A stretch of DNA of 64,000 nt, taken from Mycobacterium asiaticum. Lineage in GTDB: Bacteria > Actinomycetota > Actinomycetes > Mycobacteriales > Mycobacteriaceae. Positions 1 through 9,101 of this stretch are shown here, piece after piece; positions within the stretch are counted from its first letter, which is position 1; every line of letters starts with the position of its first letter. The DNA is taken from assembly GCF_001673635.1 (NCBI RefSeq), contig NZ_LZMH01000028.1:1-64000 (forward strand). Direction: 5' to 3'. The position numbers and the translations under genes are program-made. Below the pieces are notes generated by a model, which did not search any database, was not told the origin of the DNA, and saw nothing but the letters and a program-made list of their open reading frames with translations.

Positions 1-1384
1 GGATTACTGCGCCGAACGCACCGCCATGATGCCCCGACGCCGCCGCACCCGCGCCCAACACCGCGCCCACGGGTCGGCACAGGCTGGGGAACAGCAGGGC
101 GCTGCCGGGGATGGTGAGGTGGGTGTCGCCGGCGGGCGAGGTCAGGATCAGGTTGCCGTTGGGGAGTTGGGTTTCGTTCCAGCCCCAGAAGGTTTTGATC
201 AAGTGATGGCGGCGGCAGAAGCATTTCAAGTTGCCGGCGTGGGTTGGTCCGCCCTGCGCGTAGGGGATGGTGTGGTCAATGTCGCAGTGGGTGGCTGCGA
301 CGTCGCAGCCGGGCCATCGACACGTTATGTCGCGGGCGCGCACGAAATCGGCCAGAGCTGCTGAGGGCCGGTAGCGCGGTTCAGGTGGGGAATCGCCGGG
401 GTGGATCAGGGGCACCAGGGTGGCGGTCAGGGCCAGTTCGGCGAGCAGGTCGGCGGTGATGAGGCCATCGGCGCTGATCTGGCTGGCCGGGGTGGTCGCG
501 TTGCCCTCCAGGGTGGCCTGTTCGGCGATGACGTGGATGGTGACCGGGGCGGCGGGCTTGCGCTGCGCGGCGGTGCAATCAGTGCGCCCGCAGCGACAGC
601 CCAGCCGGGTGGCGCCGGCGGCCAACGCGCCCAAGGCATCCGCGCGGCGTTGATCGCGGGTGCGCGGGTCATGCGGGCACACCGTGGCCGCCAGGGCGCA
701 GAGTTTGGCGTCCAAGGCGCGGGCATCCGGGCTGGCCAGGCTGCCATGGATTTCGGAGGTGCCTTCGCAGTCTTCGCCGATGTACACCTCGCGGTCTTTG
801 TGGTTCTTTTTGCGGCGGCGTACCGCATCCAGATCGGCCGCGGCCACGATGGTGTCGACTTTCTTGGCTAGTCGCGCCGGGGTCAATGAGGGCCAGCGGG
901 TCACGCTGGCCGCGATGCGCGTATCGACGGAGGTCAACGCCTGCGGATCAATGATCAAATCGGTGCGCGAGACGATCGTGGCGAACGCCGAAAAACCGAT
1001 ATCGCCGGCGATGAATACCTCAGCGACCTGCGGCAGACGCTCACGCATCGCGCGCGCGTAACGCACCTTGGCCAACCCCAGCCCATGGCTGATCTTCAAG
1101 CTCGCGGCGACCTCGGCGGCGACGGCCTCCATGGTGTCCATGGCCCAATCCTCGGTCTCGGCACTGCGCGACAACCGGTAACCGAACAACTGCCCGACCG
1201 CAACGAATTCCAGCGCGGCGGCCTGGTTCTGCACCCGCTCAGCGCCGTGAATGCGCGCGATCCACCCCGCGGACTCCGCGGTCTTGGCTGTCAACCCCTC
1301 CCGATGGTCGATCACCTCGTCCATATACCGGTTAAACCGCGCCAACTGCTCCTCAGCCGACGCCTCGGACTTCGACTCGAACAT
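1..1384 (-). CDS. DUF222 / HNH endonuclease domain protein (13E12 family), 3' end cut by the window
   Basis: An open frame runs on the minus strand from ATG at 1384 to the window edge with no stop, so the C-terminus is missing. The protein begins MFESKSEASAEEQLARF and has a long helical DUF222 region. An HNH nuclease motif follows near residues 365-410: a CRWPGC zinc knuckle, HCDIDHTIPYAQGG, then NLKCFCRRHH. This is the layout of the mycobacterial 13E12 repeat family, which is present in many dispersed copies. The HNH motif looks intact, so it may cut or nick DNA, but the biological role of the family is not established. It diverges from the MOSC gene. Family assignment is firm; function is not. 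Confidence 0.85.
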   Translation of the reverse strand, partial: MFESKSEASAEEQLARFNRYMDEVIDHREGLTAKTAESAGWIARIHGAERVQNQAAALEFVAVGQLFGYRLSRSAETEDWAMDTMEAVAAEVAASLKISHGLGLAKVRYARAMRERLPQVAEVFIAGDIGFSAFATIVSRTDLIIDPQALTSVDTRIAASVTRWPSLTPARLAKKVDTIVAAADLDAVRRRKKNHKDREVYIGEDCEGTSEIHGSLASPDARALDAKLCALAATVCPHDPRTRDQRRADALGALAAGATRLGCRCGRTDCTAAQRKPAAPVTIHVIAEQATLEGNATTPASQISADGLITADLLAELALTATLVPLIHPGDSPPEPRYRPSAALADFVRARDITCRWPGCDVAATHCDIDHTIPYAQGGPTHAGNLKCFCRRHHLIKTFWGWNETQLPNGNLILTSPAGDTHLTIPGSALLFPSLCRPVGAVLGAGAAASGHHGGAFGAVI

Positions 1385-1490
1385 ACGTTCGATACTACCC
1401 CGCGCCACTGACAATCGATGCTGACAAGGCGGTCCGGCGATGATGGGCCGTGGCAGCTGCTGCCGATAAGAACCTCGCTACGCTGTCCGG

Positions 1491-2165
1491 GTGGCGAAAG
1501 TGTTGTCGGTCAACGTAGCTGGCGGTCGTCCCAACCCCGACCCGCGCGCCATGAAGAAAGTCACCGGCATCGACAAGGTTGCCGTCACCGAGCCGGTCCT
1601 GGTCCGGGCACCCGGCCCCAAGCGCGGCGGCCTGGGCAGCGGGCTCGTCGGCGATACGATCGGCAACAGCAAATACCACGGCGGCGACGATCAGGCCGTC
1701 TACGTCTACGCCCGGGAAGACCTCGACGAGTGGGAGGGGAAGCTCGATCGCGCCCTCAGCCACGGGATGTTCGGCGAGAACCTGACCACCTCGGGCGTCG
1801 ACGTCACCGGGGCCAGGATCGGTGAGCGCTGGCGGGTCGGCACCGACGGGTTGCTGCTGGAGGTTTCCGCACCCAGAACGCCGTGCGGGACCTTCTCGGC
1901 GTTCCTCGAGCTGAGCCACTGGATGAAGACCTTCACCCAGGCCGGTAAACCGGGCGCCTATCTCCGGGTGCTCGAACCGGGAACCGTTCAGGCCGGCGAC
2001 GAGATCACCGTTGTCGACCGGCCCGACCACGACGTGACGATCGGCATGGTCTTCCGCGCCAAGATGTCAGAACCCGAGCTGCTGCCCCGGCTCCTGGCCG
2101 CCGACGCCCTCTCCGACGAGTACAAAAGCTACGTCCGCCGCCGGCTTGCGGTGCGGGAAAGCTAG
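1491..2165 (+). CDS. MOSC domain protein (YiiM-like)
   Basis: A 224-aa protein with a GTG start (MAKVLSVNVAG). MOSC domains bind sulfur-carrying molybdenum cofactor or transfer sulfur; YiiM-type members reduce N-hydroxylated compounds. Visible family features are the N-terminal strand ending in a glycine-rich stretch, GDTIGNSKYHGGDDQAVYVY around residues 55-75, and HGMFGENLTTSG further on, with a cysteine in the APRTPCGTF segment that corresponds to the conserved MOSC cysteine. There is no signal peptide, so it is cytosolic. A molybdate transporter (modABC) lies about 5 kb away, which agrees with Moco use, but the two are not in one operon. The exact substrate cannot be read from the sequence. 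Confidence 0.85.
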   Translation: MAKVLSVNVAGGRPNPDPRAMKKVTGIDKVAVTEPVLVRAPGPKRGGLGSGLVGDTIGNSKYHGGDDQAVYVYAREDLDEWEGKLDRALSHGMFGENLTTSGVDVTGARIGERWRVGTDGLLLEVSAPRTPCGTFSAFLELSHWMKTFTQAGKPGAYLRVLEPGTVQAGDEITVVDRPDHDVTIGMVFRAKMSEPELLPRLLAADALSDEYKSYVRRRLAVRES

Positions 2166-2200
2166 GGAGCGCCCCCCGCGACGCCGGTAGAATCGCCCCA

Positions 2201-2950
2201 ATGCGTCACCAAATCCTGGACCCGGGCTGTGCTGCGCCGGTGCAACCGGACAGGTTTCGTATCCACGTCGACATCGTCGTGGTAGTCGCGGTCCTGGTGG
2301 TGACCAATCTGATCGCGCACTTCACGACGGCTTGGGCGAGCATCGCGACCGTCCCGGCGGCCGCCGTCGGGCTGGTCCTGCTACTTCGCTGGCGCGGATT
2401 GGACTGGGCTGAACTCGGTCTGGGCCGCGAGCACTGGAGATCGGGGATGGGCTACGCGCTGGCCGCGGTGGCGCTGGTGGTGTCGGTGATCGCGGTCGGG
2501 GTGCTGCTGCCGATCACCCGGCCGATGTTCCTGAACAACCACTACGCCACGATCTCCGGTGCGGTCATTGCCTCGATGGTCATCATCCCGTTGCAGACCG
2601 TCATTCCCGAGGAACTGGTCTTTCGCGGCGTGCTGCACGGCACGTTGCATCGGGCCTGGGGGTTCCGTGGCGTCGCGCTGGCCGGATCGCTGCTCTTCGG
2701 ATTGTGGCACATCGCCACCTCGCTGGGCCTGACCAGCAATAACGTCGGCTTCACCCGGCTATTCGGCGGCGGCGTCTTCGGCATGGTGGCCGGTGTGACG
2801 CTCGCGGTCCTGGCCACCGGCGCGGCCGGCTTCGTGTTCAGTTGGCTGCGCAGGCGCAGCGGAAGTCTGATCGCTCCGATCGCGCTGCACTGGTCGTTGA
2901 ACGGCGTGGGCGCCCTGGCCGCGGCGCTGGTCTGGCACCTGTCCAGCTGA
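2201..2950 (+). CDS. CPBP family intramembrane metalloprotease (Rv1863c-like)
   Basis: A 249-aa polytopic membrane protein. The CPBP (CAAX protease/bacteriocin-processing, Abi) signature is present: EELVFRG with Glu137, Glu138 and Arg142, then FGLWH with His170, then a C-terminal LHWSLN. These are the residues expected to bind metal and catalyse intramembrane proteolysis. Roughly six hydrophobic segments are visible, starting near residues 23-45 and 50-63. It lies 35 bp after the MOSC gene in the same direction and converges with adhA, leaving 1 bp between the stops. Position beside adhA matches Rv1863c of H37Rv. The substrate is unknown. Confidence 0.85.
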   Translation: MRHQILDPGCAAPVQPDRFRIHVDIVVVVAVLVVTNLIAHFTTAWASIATVPAAAVGLVLLLRWRGLDWAELGLGREHWRSGMGYALAAVALVVSVIAVGVLLPITRPMFLNNHYATISGAVIASMVIIPLQTVIPEELVFRGVLHGTLHRAWGFRGVALAGSLLFGLWHIATSLGLTSNNVGFTRLFGGGVFGMVAGVTLAVLATGAAGFVFSWLRRRSGSLIAPIALHWSLNGVGALAAALVWHLSS

Positions 2951-2951
2951 C

Positions 2952-3977
2952 CTACACGAGAAGTACCGCGGCCCCGGCTATCCGGCCCGAGCTGAGATCG
3001 GTCAACGCCCGATCGGCATCTCCCAACGGGTATTCCGGCGTGGTGACGTCGATGTGATGCTGAGCGGCGAAGTCGAGGAAGCCGCGTGCATCGGCTCGCG
3101 TGTTCGACGTGACGGAACGAATTTGGCGCTCCTGGAACAGATGCCGTTGATAGTTGAGCGACGGGATGTCGCTCAGATGGATTCCGGCCACCGCGAGTGT
3201 TCCGCCCCGGTCGAGCGCCTCGAGCGCGGGCAGCACCAGCTCTCCCACCGGCGCAAATAAAATCGCCGCGTCCAGTGGTACCGGGGGTGGGTCTGCGGCG
3301 CCTTGCGCCGACGTGGCGCCCAGCGTCAGAGCCAGCTCACGCGCCGCGGCGCCTCGAGTCATGACGTGCACTTCGGCGCCCTGCGCCAATGCGACCTGGG
3401 CGGTGATGTGCGCACTGCCCCCGAATCCGTAGAGCCCCAGCCGGCCTCCGGGCGGCACCTCGGCTCGCAACAGGGAGCGGTAGCCGATGATCCCGGCACA
3501 CAACAGCGGCGCCAACTCGGTGTCGCTGTAACCCGCCGGCAGGTGATGGGCGAAATCGGCTGGGACCGTGGCGAACTCGGCGTAGCCGCCGTCGGCGTCC
3601 CACCCCGTGTAACGGGACTGCGGACACAGGTTCTCGTCGCCCCGGCGGCAGTATTTGCACGTCCCGCAGGTGTGACGCAGCCAGGCGATGCCCACTCGGT
3701 CGCCCACCTTGAAGGCGTCGCCGGCGGAGGAGCCGACCTCGACCACCTCCCCCACCACCTCGTGGCCGGGGGTTACCCGGTCGCGGTGCACCGGCAGGTC
3801 GCCCTCGGTGACGTGCAGGTCGGTGCGGCACACCCCGCACGCCAGCACGGCGACCAAGAGCTCGGTCGGTGCGGGTTGCGGGACCGCGGTGCTGACGCGT
3901 TCAAGCGGCTGAGTCCGCATCGGCCCGGGTGCGCGCACCTGCCATGCGGTCATCGTCCGGACGGTCGGTGACGCCAT
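2952..3977 (-). CDS. adhA: Zinc-dependent alcohol dehydrogenase
   Basis: A medium-chain dehydrogenase (MDR) of about 341 aa. Numbering from a GTG one codon upstream (3980), the catalytic zinc ligands are Cys51 in [10 protein letters not shown] and His73-Glu74 in the GHEVVGEV block. The structural zinc lobe has four cysteines at about 105, 108, 111 and 119 (HTCGTCKYC then ENLC). The Rossmann motif is unusually written [11 protein letters not shown], as in other members of the AdhA/YahK-like group. It oxidises or reduces alcohol/aldehyde pairs with NAD(P). ATG at 3977 was preferred to GTG at 3980 because a GGGG purine run directly abuts the GTG. It is orthologous by position to Rv1862. Confidence 0.9.
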   Translation of the reverse strand: MASPTVRTMTAWQVRAPGPMRTQPLERVSTAVPQPAPTELLVAVLACGVCRTDLHVTEGDLPVHRDRVTPGHEVVGEVVEVGSSAGDAFKVGDRVGIAWLRHTCGTCKYCRRGDENLCPQSRYTGWDADGGYAEFATVPADFAHHLPAGYSDTELAPLLCAGIIGYRSLLRAEVPPGGRLGLYGFGGSAHITAQVALAQGAEVHVMTRGAAARELALTLGATSAQGAADPPPVPLDAAILFAPVGELVLPALEALDRGGTLAVAGIHLSDIPSLNYQRHLFQERQIRSVTSNTRADARGFLDFAAQHHIDVTTPEYPLGDADRALTDLSSGRIAGAAVLLV

Positions 3978-4022
3978 CACCCCATCATGCCGCGAAGGAT
4001 CATGCCGCCAAGGCGCCCGGTC

Positions 4023-4325
4023 CTAACCGCGCCGCTGAACCAGCCCGACGAGCCACAGCAGGATCACCGAGCCCAGGATCGCGGTGAAGAAGGTGAACCA
4101 CCAGCCGCCCGACGCCGTGTCGAAGGCGAAACTGAGCAGAAAGCCACCGATCAACGCGCCGACCACACCGATCACGATGTTCATCAGGATGCCCGAGCCG
4201 CCGCCTTTGACGATCTTGCCGGCGATCCAGCCGGCCAGCGCGCCGATGATGATGTAGCCGATCCAGCCCACGCTGGTCAGGGTCGACGAGCGAGCAAGGA
4301 ATTCGGTAGCCGCAACGATGTCCAT
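4023..4325 (-). CDS. GlsB/YeaQ/YmgE family small membrane protein (Rv1861-like)
   Basis: A 100-aa protein that is nearly all membrane: glycine-rich helices at about residues 18-38 (GWIGYIIIGALAGWIAGKIV), 45-68 and 75-95. This pattern is typical of the GlsB/YeaQ/YmgE family, formerly called transglycosylase-associated proteins, which are linked to stress responses without a proven biochemical role. A GGAG ribosome site (in GGAGACCC) precedes the ATG. It is downstream of apa on the same strand with about 100 bp between them. In that gap a 6-bp inverted repeat (CCCAGC/GCTGGG, 4348-4365) is present but no T-run follows it, so it is not called a terminator. Confidence 0.85.
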   Translation of the reverse strand: MDIVAATEFLARSSTLTSVGWIGYIIIGALAGWIAGKIVKGGGSGILMNIVIGVVGALIGGFLLSFAFDTASGGWWFTFFTAILGSVILLWLVGLVQRRG

Positions 4326-4429
4326 TATCAGGGTCTCCTATCGCCACCCCAGCTCCATTGCTGGGTTGTGACTTCGGTATACGCCTTCCGGATAACGATT
4401 CAAGCGTCGATTTGTGGCGCCCGCCGAGG

Positions 4430-5536
4430 TCAGGCCGGCTGGCTCCGCTGTTCGGTTGCCGCCGGTGCCCCGGCGGCCGGTGCTTGGGCCGGAGCCGGCG
4501 CGGGCGCGGGCGCCTGAGCCGGAGCCGGAGCGGGCGCTGGCGAACCCGCGTCCGGCGCGGGCGCAACTGGGGCCGCGGGCGCAACGGGTGCGGGTGCAAC
4601 GGGTGCGGGCGCAGCCGGGGCGGGCGCGCCCGGGGCGGGCGCCGGTGCGCCGGGAACCCCTTCCGGCGGCGGGGCGGCGGGAGGGGTCCAGGGCCGGATC
4701 GACTCGGCCAGCGCCTTCGCGGCGTTCTTGTCGACCGGATTATTCGACGTGCCCAGCCACACCACGAACCAGCGCTGCGGCGGTCCGCCAGTGGCCCCGG
4801 CCGGGTTCCCGACCACGCCCGTCCAAATCTGGCCCACTGGCTTGGTGGCGTCACTGAACTTCACTTCGTAATACGACGCGCTGCCAGAGTCGCCATTGGC
4901 GTTGAGGGGCACGGTCTCCTGGTTGACCCGGGTGCCGGGGTACGGCATGAAGAACTCACCCATGTCCGAGCCGAGCCGGACGGCCGCTTTGGGGTTGGTG
5001 GCCTCTGCGCTGGCGTAGAGCTTCTGGTCCAGCCGGCCCAGCACGATGCGGGTGTCGTTGGCCACCGGTTGCGGCTGCCCGGGCATCGGCGCCTCACCGG
5101 CGGCCTTGCTCAGCAGCGCCGAACCGTAATCGAGGTGCGAGGCGTCCGATTCCACCCAGCCGGGAGGAAGGACGAAGCTGAATCCGCCGACGGCATTGGT
5201 GATTCGTCCGGCGTTCGGGTCCGGCGGGGGTGGCGCGTTCGGATCCGCTGGTGGCGGCACCGCATTGGGGTCACCGGGCTGCGCGTTCGGGGTGGGGCTG
5301 GCCCCGGGCGGCGGGGTTGCGGGCGTGCTCGGTGATGCTCCCGGCGCAGGTGTTGGTGACGCGGCAGGCGACGACGGCGGCGCGACCGTCGGTGACGGCG
5401 GAGGCACCGGCTCCGGGTCGGCGCTCGAGGTAGCCGGCAAGGCGATTGTGACGACGCTGGCACTGGTCGCGGCCGCCATGGCCAGCGATGCCAGTAATCC
5501 TTTGCGGCGTGACGGGTTCGGGTCCACCTGATGCAT
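4430..5536 (-). CDS. apa: Alanine- and proline-rich secreted glycoprotein Apa (45/47 kDa antigen, MPT32)
   Basis: A 368-aa secreted protein. ATG at 5536 gives MHQVDPN as in M. tuberculosis Apa; a GTG two codons upstream (5542) is an alternative. A twin-charged N-region (SRRKG) leads into a hydrophobic signal peptide ending [11 protein letters not shown], after which the mature protein is Pro/Ala/Thr-rich. A globular fibronectin-attachment (FAP) core follows, from about [20 protein letters not shown] through [11 protein letters not shown] and the IWTGVVG segment. The C-terminal 100 residues are an AP/APA repeat tail, longer than in H37Rv (325 aa total there). In M. tuberculosis the Pro-rich regions are O-mannosylated and the protein binds fibronectin and lectins; that is family knowledge. 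Confidence 0.95.
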   Translation of the reverse strand: MHQVDPNPSRRKGLLASLAMAAATSASVVTIALPATSSADPEPVPPPSPTVAPPSSPAASPTPAPGASPSTPATPPPGASPTPNAQPGDPNAVPPPADPNAPPPPDPNAGRITNAVGGFSFVLPPGWVESDASHLDYGSALLSKAAGEAPMPGQPQPVANDTRIVLGRLDQKLYASAEATNPKAAVRLGSDMGEFFMPYPGTRVNQETVPLNANGDSGSASYYEVKFSDATKPVGQIWTGVVGNPAGATGGPPQRWFVVWLGTSNNPVDKNAAKALAESIRPWTPPAAPPPEGVPGAPAPAPGAPAPAAPAPVAPAPVAPAAPVAPAPDAGSPAPAPAPAQAPAPAPAPAQAPAAGAPAATEQRSQPA

Positions 5537-5578
5537 GGGCACGAACCTACCGTGTTGCCGCTGCGAAGCAAGGAAAGA

Positions 5579-6700
5579 CTACCCGGTGTCTCCCCAGTTC
5601 GTGGACCGGCGAAAGGCCGGGTGCAGAGCTACCTCGGTGGCTTTGACGCTGAACCACACCCGGGTTCCGACCGTGAGCTGCAATTCCGCGGCGGCGTCCA
5701 CGGTGATGCTGGCCGCCAGCCCCGGCCCCCCGTCGGGCTGGTCCGCGGCGCGCACCAGGACCGCATTTCCGCGGGTGTCCAACTCGGCGACGGTCACTTC
5801 GACGGTGTTGCGCGGGCTGCCGTGGGGCGGCGTGTCGTAGACGGCGACGCTTGCCGGGGTGAACACCGCAACCGCGGCGTCGCCGTCGCGCAGCTCCGCC
5901 GAATCCGCGATGCCGTGCCACTTCTGGCCGGAGCCGGTGTACAGGGCGCCGTCGTCGATCGATCCACTGACCAAGTTCACACCCGCGATCCGGGCGCCGA
6001 AACGGCTTCGCGGTGCACTGAGCACCGCGGCCGTCGGCCCCATCTCGGCGATCTTCCCGGACTCCAGCACCAGCACCCGATCGGCCAGAGTGAGCACGTC
6101 CAGCAGATCATGGGTGACCAGGATGACCGCGCACCCGCTGTCGGTGACCACGCCGCGCAGCAGAGCGCGAATCGACGCGGCCGCGGAGACGTCGAGTCCG
6201 CTGAGAGGCTCGTCGAGCAGCAGAATTTCGGGTTCCGCGGCCAGCGCCCGCGCAATCGCGACGCGCTGGGCTTGACCGCCCGACAGTTGCCGCGGCTTGC
6301 GGTCCGCGAGCTGTTCGGCGTCTACCGCGCGCAGCCAGCGCAGCGCCGACTCCCGATGGGAACGCAGCCGCCCGCGCCTGCTGTTCGGCCCGAAAGCGGC
6401 TCCGAAAGCGACATTGCCGAGAACCGTCAGATGTGGAAAAAGCAATGGGTCCTGCAGCAGCAGACCGACCCGGCGACGGTGGGTGGCGACCTCTACCCGC
6501 GCAGCGGTGTCGGTCAACACCCGGTCCCCCAACCGCACTCGACCCGCATCGGGCCGGAGCAACCCGGCGATCACGTGCAGCGCGGTCGACTTGCCGGCGC
6601 CATTGGGTCCCAGCACCGCTACCACCTCGCCGGAAGAGACCGTGAACTCCAGGTCCAGATTCCGAGCGGTGACCACCGCGCGCAGCTGTAGTTCGCTCAT
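5579..6700 (-). CDS. modC: Molybdate ABC transporter ATP-binding protein
   Basis: A 373-aa ABC ATPase that energises molybdate uptake with ModB and ModA. The Walker A motif is GPNGAGKST near residues 33-41, the ABC signature is LSGGQAQRVAIARAL, Walker B is ILLLDEPLSGLD, and the H-loop is LVTHDLLD. The C-terminal 80 residues form a TOBE/Mop-type molybdate-sensing domain (TVEVTVAELDTRGNAVLV and RVWFSVKATEVALHP). The start lies 6 bp after the modB stop, so modA-modB-modC form one operon. It is the counterpart of Rv1859. Confidence 0.95.
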   Translation of the reverse strand: MSELQLRAVVTARNLDLEFTVSSGEVVAVLGPNGAGKSTALHVIAGLLRPDAGRVRLGDRVLTDTAARVEVATHRRRVGLLLQDPLLFPHLTVLGNVAFGAAFGPNSRRGRLRSHRESALRWLRAVDAEQLADRKPRQLSGGQAQRVAIARALAAEPEILLLDEPLSGLDVSAAASIRALLRGVVTDSGCAVILVTHDLLDVLTLADRVLVLESGKIAEMGPTAAVLSAPRSRFGARIAGVNLVSGSIDDGALYTGSGQKWHGIADSAELRDGDAAVAVFTPASVAVYDTPPHGSPRNTVEVTVAELDTRGNAVLVRAADQPDGGPGLAASITVDAAAELQLTVGTRVWFSVKATEVALHPAFRRSTNWGDTG

Positions 6701-6706
6701 CGCCGG

Positions 6707-7501
6707 CTACCGCGCGTCGGGTCCGGTCAGGCGCCGTGAGCCCAGCCCCAGCACCACCAGCGCCGCCACTGCTACCAGCAGAAGTGACAGTGCCACAGCG
6801 GCATTGGGGTCATCGACGCGTTGCAGGTAGATCTCCAGTGGCAGGGTGCGGGTCACGCCCTGCAGCGAACCGGCAAACGTCAACGTAGCGCCGAACTCCC
6901 CCAGCGCCCGCGCGAACGCCAACACCGCGCCGGACAACAGGCCCGGGAGCAGCAGCGGCAGCGTCACCCGCCCCCACACCGTTGTCGGCCGCGCTCCCAA
7001 CGTCGCCGCCACCACCTCGTAGTCGCCACCGGCGCTGCGCGCCGCGCCCTCCAGCGAAATCACCAGAAAGGGCAGCGAGACAAAGGTCTGCGCCATCACC
7101 ACGGCCGTGGTGCTGAACGCCACGCTGAGGCCGGCGGTCTCCAAATACCGCCCGACCAAACCCAACCGGCCGAAGGCGTAGAGCAGCGCGATGCCGCCGA
7201 CGACCGGAGGCAGCACCAGCGGCAACAGGATCAAAGGGCGCACCAGACGCACCACTCGCAGTTGGCTGCGGGCCAGCACCAACGCCATGGGCACGCCCAG
7301 CACCACACATACGGCGGTGCTCGCCGCGGCCGTCTTCAGGCTCAGCAACAGCGCCGTCGCTGAAGAGTCACTGCTGATCAACGACCAGAAGTGTGGCCAA
7401 TCGACCTTGGCGGCCGTCGCCACCAGCGGCAGCCCGATGAACACCGTCCCGATGGCGGCCGGGACGTACACCCAGCGCGGCAGATTGGTGAGCGAGGGCA
7501 C
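6707..7501 (-). CDS. modB: Molybdate ABC transporter permease
   Basis: A 264-aa inner-membrane permease with about six transmembrane helices, the first at [19 protein letters not shown]. The cytoplasmic EAA loop that contacts ModC is visible as [22 protein letters not shown]. The open frame continues far upstream inside modA, but that part has no membrane character. GTG at 7501 ([10 protein letters not shown]) lies 8 bp after the modA stop and gives the family length of 264 aa (Rv1858), so it was chosen. The ribosome site is weak, which agrees with translational coupling to modA. Confidence 0.92.
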   Translation of the reverse strand: MPSLTNLPRWVYVPAAIGTVFIGLPLVATAAKVDWPHFWSLISSDSSATALLLSLKTAAASTAVCVVLGVPMALVLARSQLRVVRLVRPLILLPLVLPPVVGGIALLYAFGRLGLVGRYLETAGLSVAFSTTAVVMAQTFVSLPFLVISLEGAARSAGGDYEVVAATLGARPTTVWGRVTLPLLLPGLLSGAVLAFARALGEFGATLTFAGSLQGVTRTLPLEIYLQRVDDPNAAVALSLLLVAVAALVVLGLGSRRLTGPDAR

Positions 7502-7509
7502 TGGCGTCG

Positions 7510-8253
7510 TCAGGGGCGGGCGAAGCCGGCCTGGTCCAGGAGCTGTCGGCCCGTCGCGCCCGTCACCGTGGCCACGAACTTCCGGGCCAGCGCGGATTGC
7601 GGCGCCTTCTTTAACACCGCGATCGGATAGGAGTTCACCGCGCTCGCGGCTTCGGGGAACGTGACGGTCGCCACCTGGGCTCCTGCGTTCGCGGCATCGG
7701 TCACGTACACGAGTGCGGCGTCGGCCTGTCCGGTGGTGACCTTGTTGAGGGCGTCGGTGACGCTGGGTTCCTCGCTGACGGGATGCAGTTGGGTGCCGGT
7801 CGCCTCCTCGATGCGCCGGGTCGCCGATCCGCACGGCACCGGTTGCTGGCAGATGACCACACTCAATCCCGGTCTGGCCAGGTCGGCGAAGGATTGCAGG
7901 TGCTTGGGATTGCCCGGCGCGGTGACGATGGTCAGCGTGTTGCTGGCGAACGTCGTCGGACCGTCTGCCACCAGGCCGGCCGCGGCGACCCTGTCCATCT
8001 GCGCGGTGTCGGCCGACGCGAACACGTCAGCGGTGGCCCCCTGGGTCAACTGCGTCGCCAACTCCGAGGAACCGGCGAAATTGAATTGGACGCCGGCCCC
8101 GGGATTATCGCTCTTGAATCGGTCCCCCAACTGGGTGAACACCTGCTTCAGCGACGCGGCCGCGAACACCACGATCGAATTCTGCTGCGCGCCGGCGGTG
8201 CATGAAGTCAAGCTCGCGAGCAGCACTATCGCGACCAGTCCGATGCGATGCAT
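7510..8253 (-). CDS. modA: Molybdate-binding lipoprotein
   Basis: A 247-aa periplasmic-type binding protein, first gene of the modABC operon. The signal peptide ends in a lipobox LTSC with Cys18 as the predicted lipidated residue, so it is anchored to the outer face of the plasma membrane. ModA signatures are [23 protein letters not shown] and [13 protein letters not shown], which contribute serine and backbone ligands for the oxyanion. A second hallmark is [13 protein letters not shown]. It captures molybdate (or tungstate) and hands it to ModB. Counterpart of Rv1857. Confidence 0.95.
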   Translation of the reverse strand: MHRIGLVAIVLLASLTSCTAGAQQNSIVVFAAASLKQVFTQLGDRFKSDNPGAGVQFNFAGSSELATQLTQGATADVFASADTAQMDRVAAAGLVADGPTTFASNTLTIVTAPGNPKHLQSFADLARPGLSVVICQQPVPCGSATRRIEEATGTQLHPVSEEPSVTDALNKVTTGQADAALVYVTDAANAGAQVATVTFPEAASAVNSYPIAVLKKAPQSALARKFVATVTGATGRQLLDQAGFARP

Positions 8254-8389
8254 TGGTCAAACCTAACCCTGGGACCACCACAGCCGAATAGTTACGAAAT
8301 TCGTCCGCGCGTCGATGCGCTGGCGGTTTCGCCGAATAGCTACTGTCCAGTAACATGGGCGGAGTTCGATGCCATCGCACGAGGAGGTC

Positions 8390-9067
8390 ATGGCAGTGGA
8401 GGTTGTGGTTACCGGCGGACATACCGATCTGGGGCGCACGGTAGCCGAGCGTTTCCGCGACGACGGCCACAAGGTCACCCTGGTGGGCGCGCGCGGCAGT
8501 GACCTCGAGGTCGTTGCCAAGGAACTCGATGTGGACGCGATCGTCTGCGACTTCACCGATCCCGGCAGCCTCGAGGAAGCGCGGAGCCTGTTCCCGCACC
8601 ACCTCGACACCATCGTCAACATCCCGGCACCGACGTGGGAGGCCGGCGACCCTCGCACCTATTCGTTGGCCGACACCGCCACCGCATGGCGACGGGCGCT
8701 AGACACGACGCTGCTCTCGGCTGTGCTCACGGTCCAGTGCGTCGGTGATCACCTGCGCTCCGGCGGCAACATCATCAGCGTGCTGGCCGAGAACCCGGCA
8801 ACCGGAAGTGTCGACGCCTCGATCAAAGCCGCCCTTTCCAGCTGGGTCAGCGGGCAGGCGGAGATCTACGGCACCCGGGGCATCACGGTCAACGCGGTTG
8901 CGTGCGGCCGCAGCGTCCAGCCGGGCTACGAGGGGTTGTCGCGCACACCGGCGCCGGTCGCGGACGAGATTGCGCGGCTGGCGCTGTTCCTCACCACTCC
9001 GGCGGCGCGCCACATCACCGGCCAGACGCTGCACGTCAGCCACGGGGCGCTTGCTCAGTTCGCCTGA
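8390..9067 (+). CDS. Short-chain dehydrogenase/reductase (Rv1856c-like)
   Basis: A 225-aa SDR. A GAGGAGG ribosome site lies five bases before ATG 8390 (MAVEVVVTGG) and decides against an in-frame ATG at 8369. The Rossmann motif is written TGGHTDLG at residues 7-14, a relaxed form of TGxxxGxG. The usual catalytic YxxxK is not evident: the matching segment reads AAFSSWV-like sequence (ASIKAALSSWVSGQAEIYG) with Lys but no Tyr. The C-terminal PAARHITGQTLHVSHG block is typical of FabG-like proteins. It may therefore be a catalytically degenerate or atypical SDR. Genes on either side transcribe away (modABC) or continue 34 bp downstream (LLM oxidoreductase). Confidence 0.8.
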   Translation: MAVEVVVTGGHTDLGRTVAERFRDDGHKVTLVGARGSDLEVVAKELDVDAIVCDFTDPGSLEEARSLFPHHLDTIVNIPAPTWEAGDPRTYSLADTATAWRRALDTTLLSAVLTVQCVGDHLRSGGNIISVLAENPATGSVDASIKAALSSWVSGQAEIYGTRGITVNAVACGRSVQPGYEGLSRTPAPVADEIARLALFLTTPAARHITGQTLHVSHGALAQFA

Positions 9068-9101
9068 TCCGCTGCGGTAGCCGGGGGCTACGGTAGACAC
9101 C

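Noticed and set aside
4348..4365. Hairpin between apa and the GlsB/YeaQ gene as terminator
   Set aside because: Only a 6-bp stem and no T-run on either strand.
7502..7834. N-terminal extension of modB to 7834
   Set aside because: It would overlap modA by more than 300 bp with no transmembrane character. GTG 7501 gives the family length.
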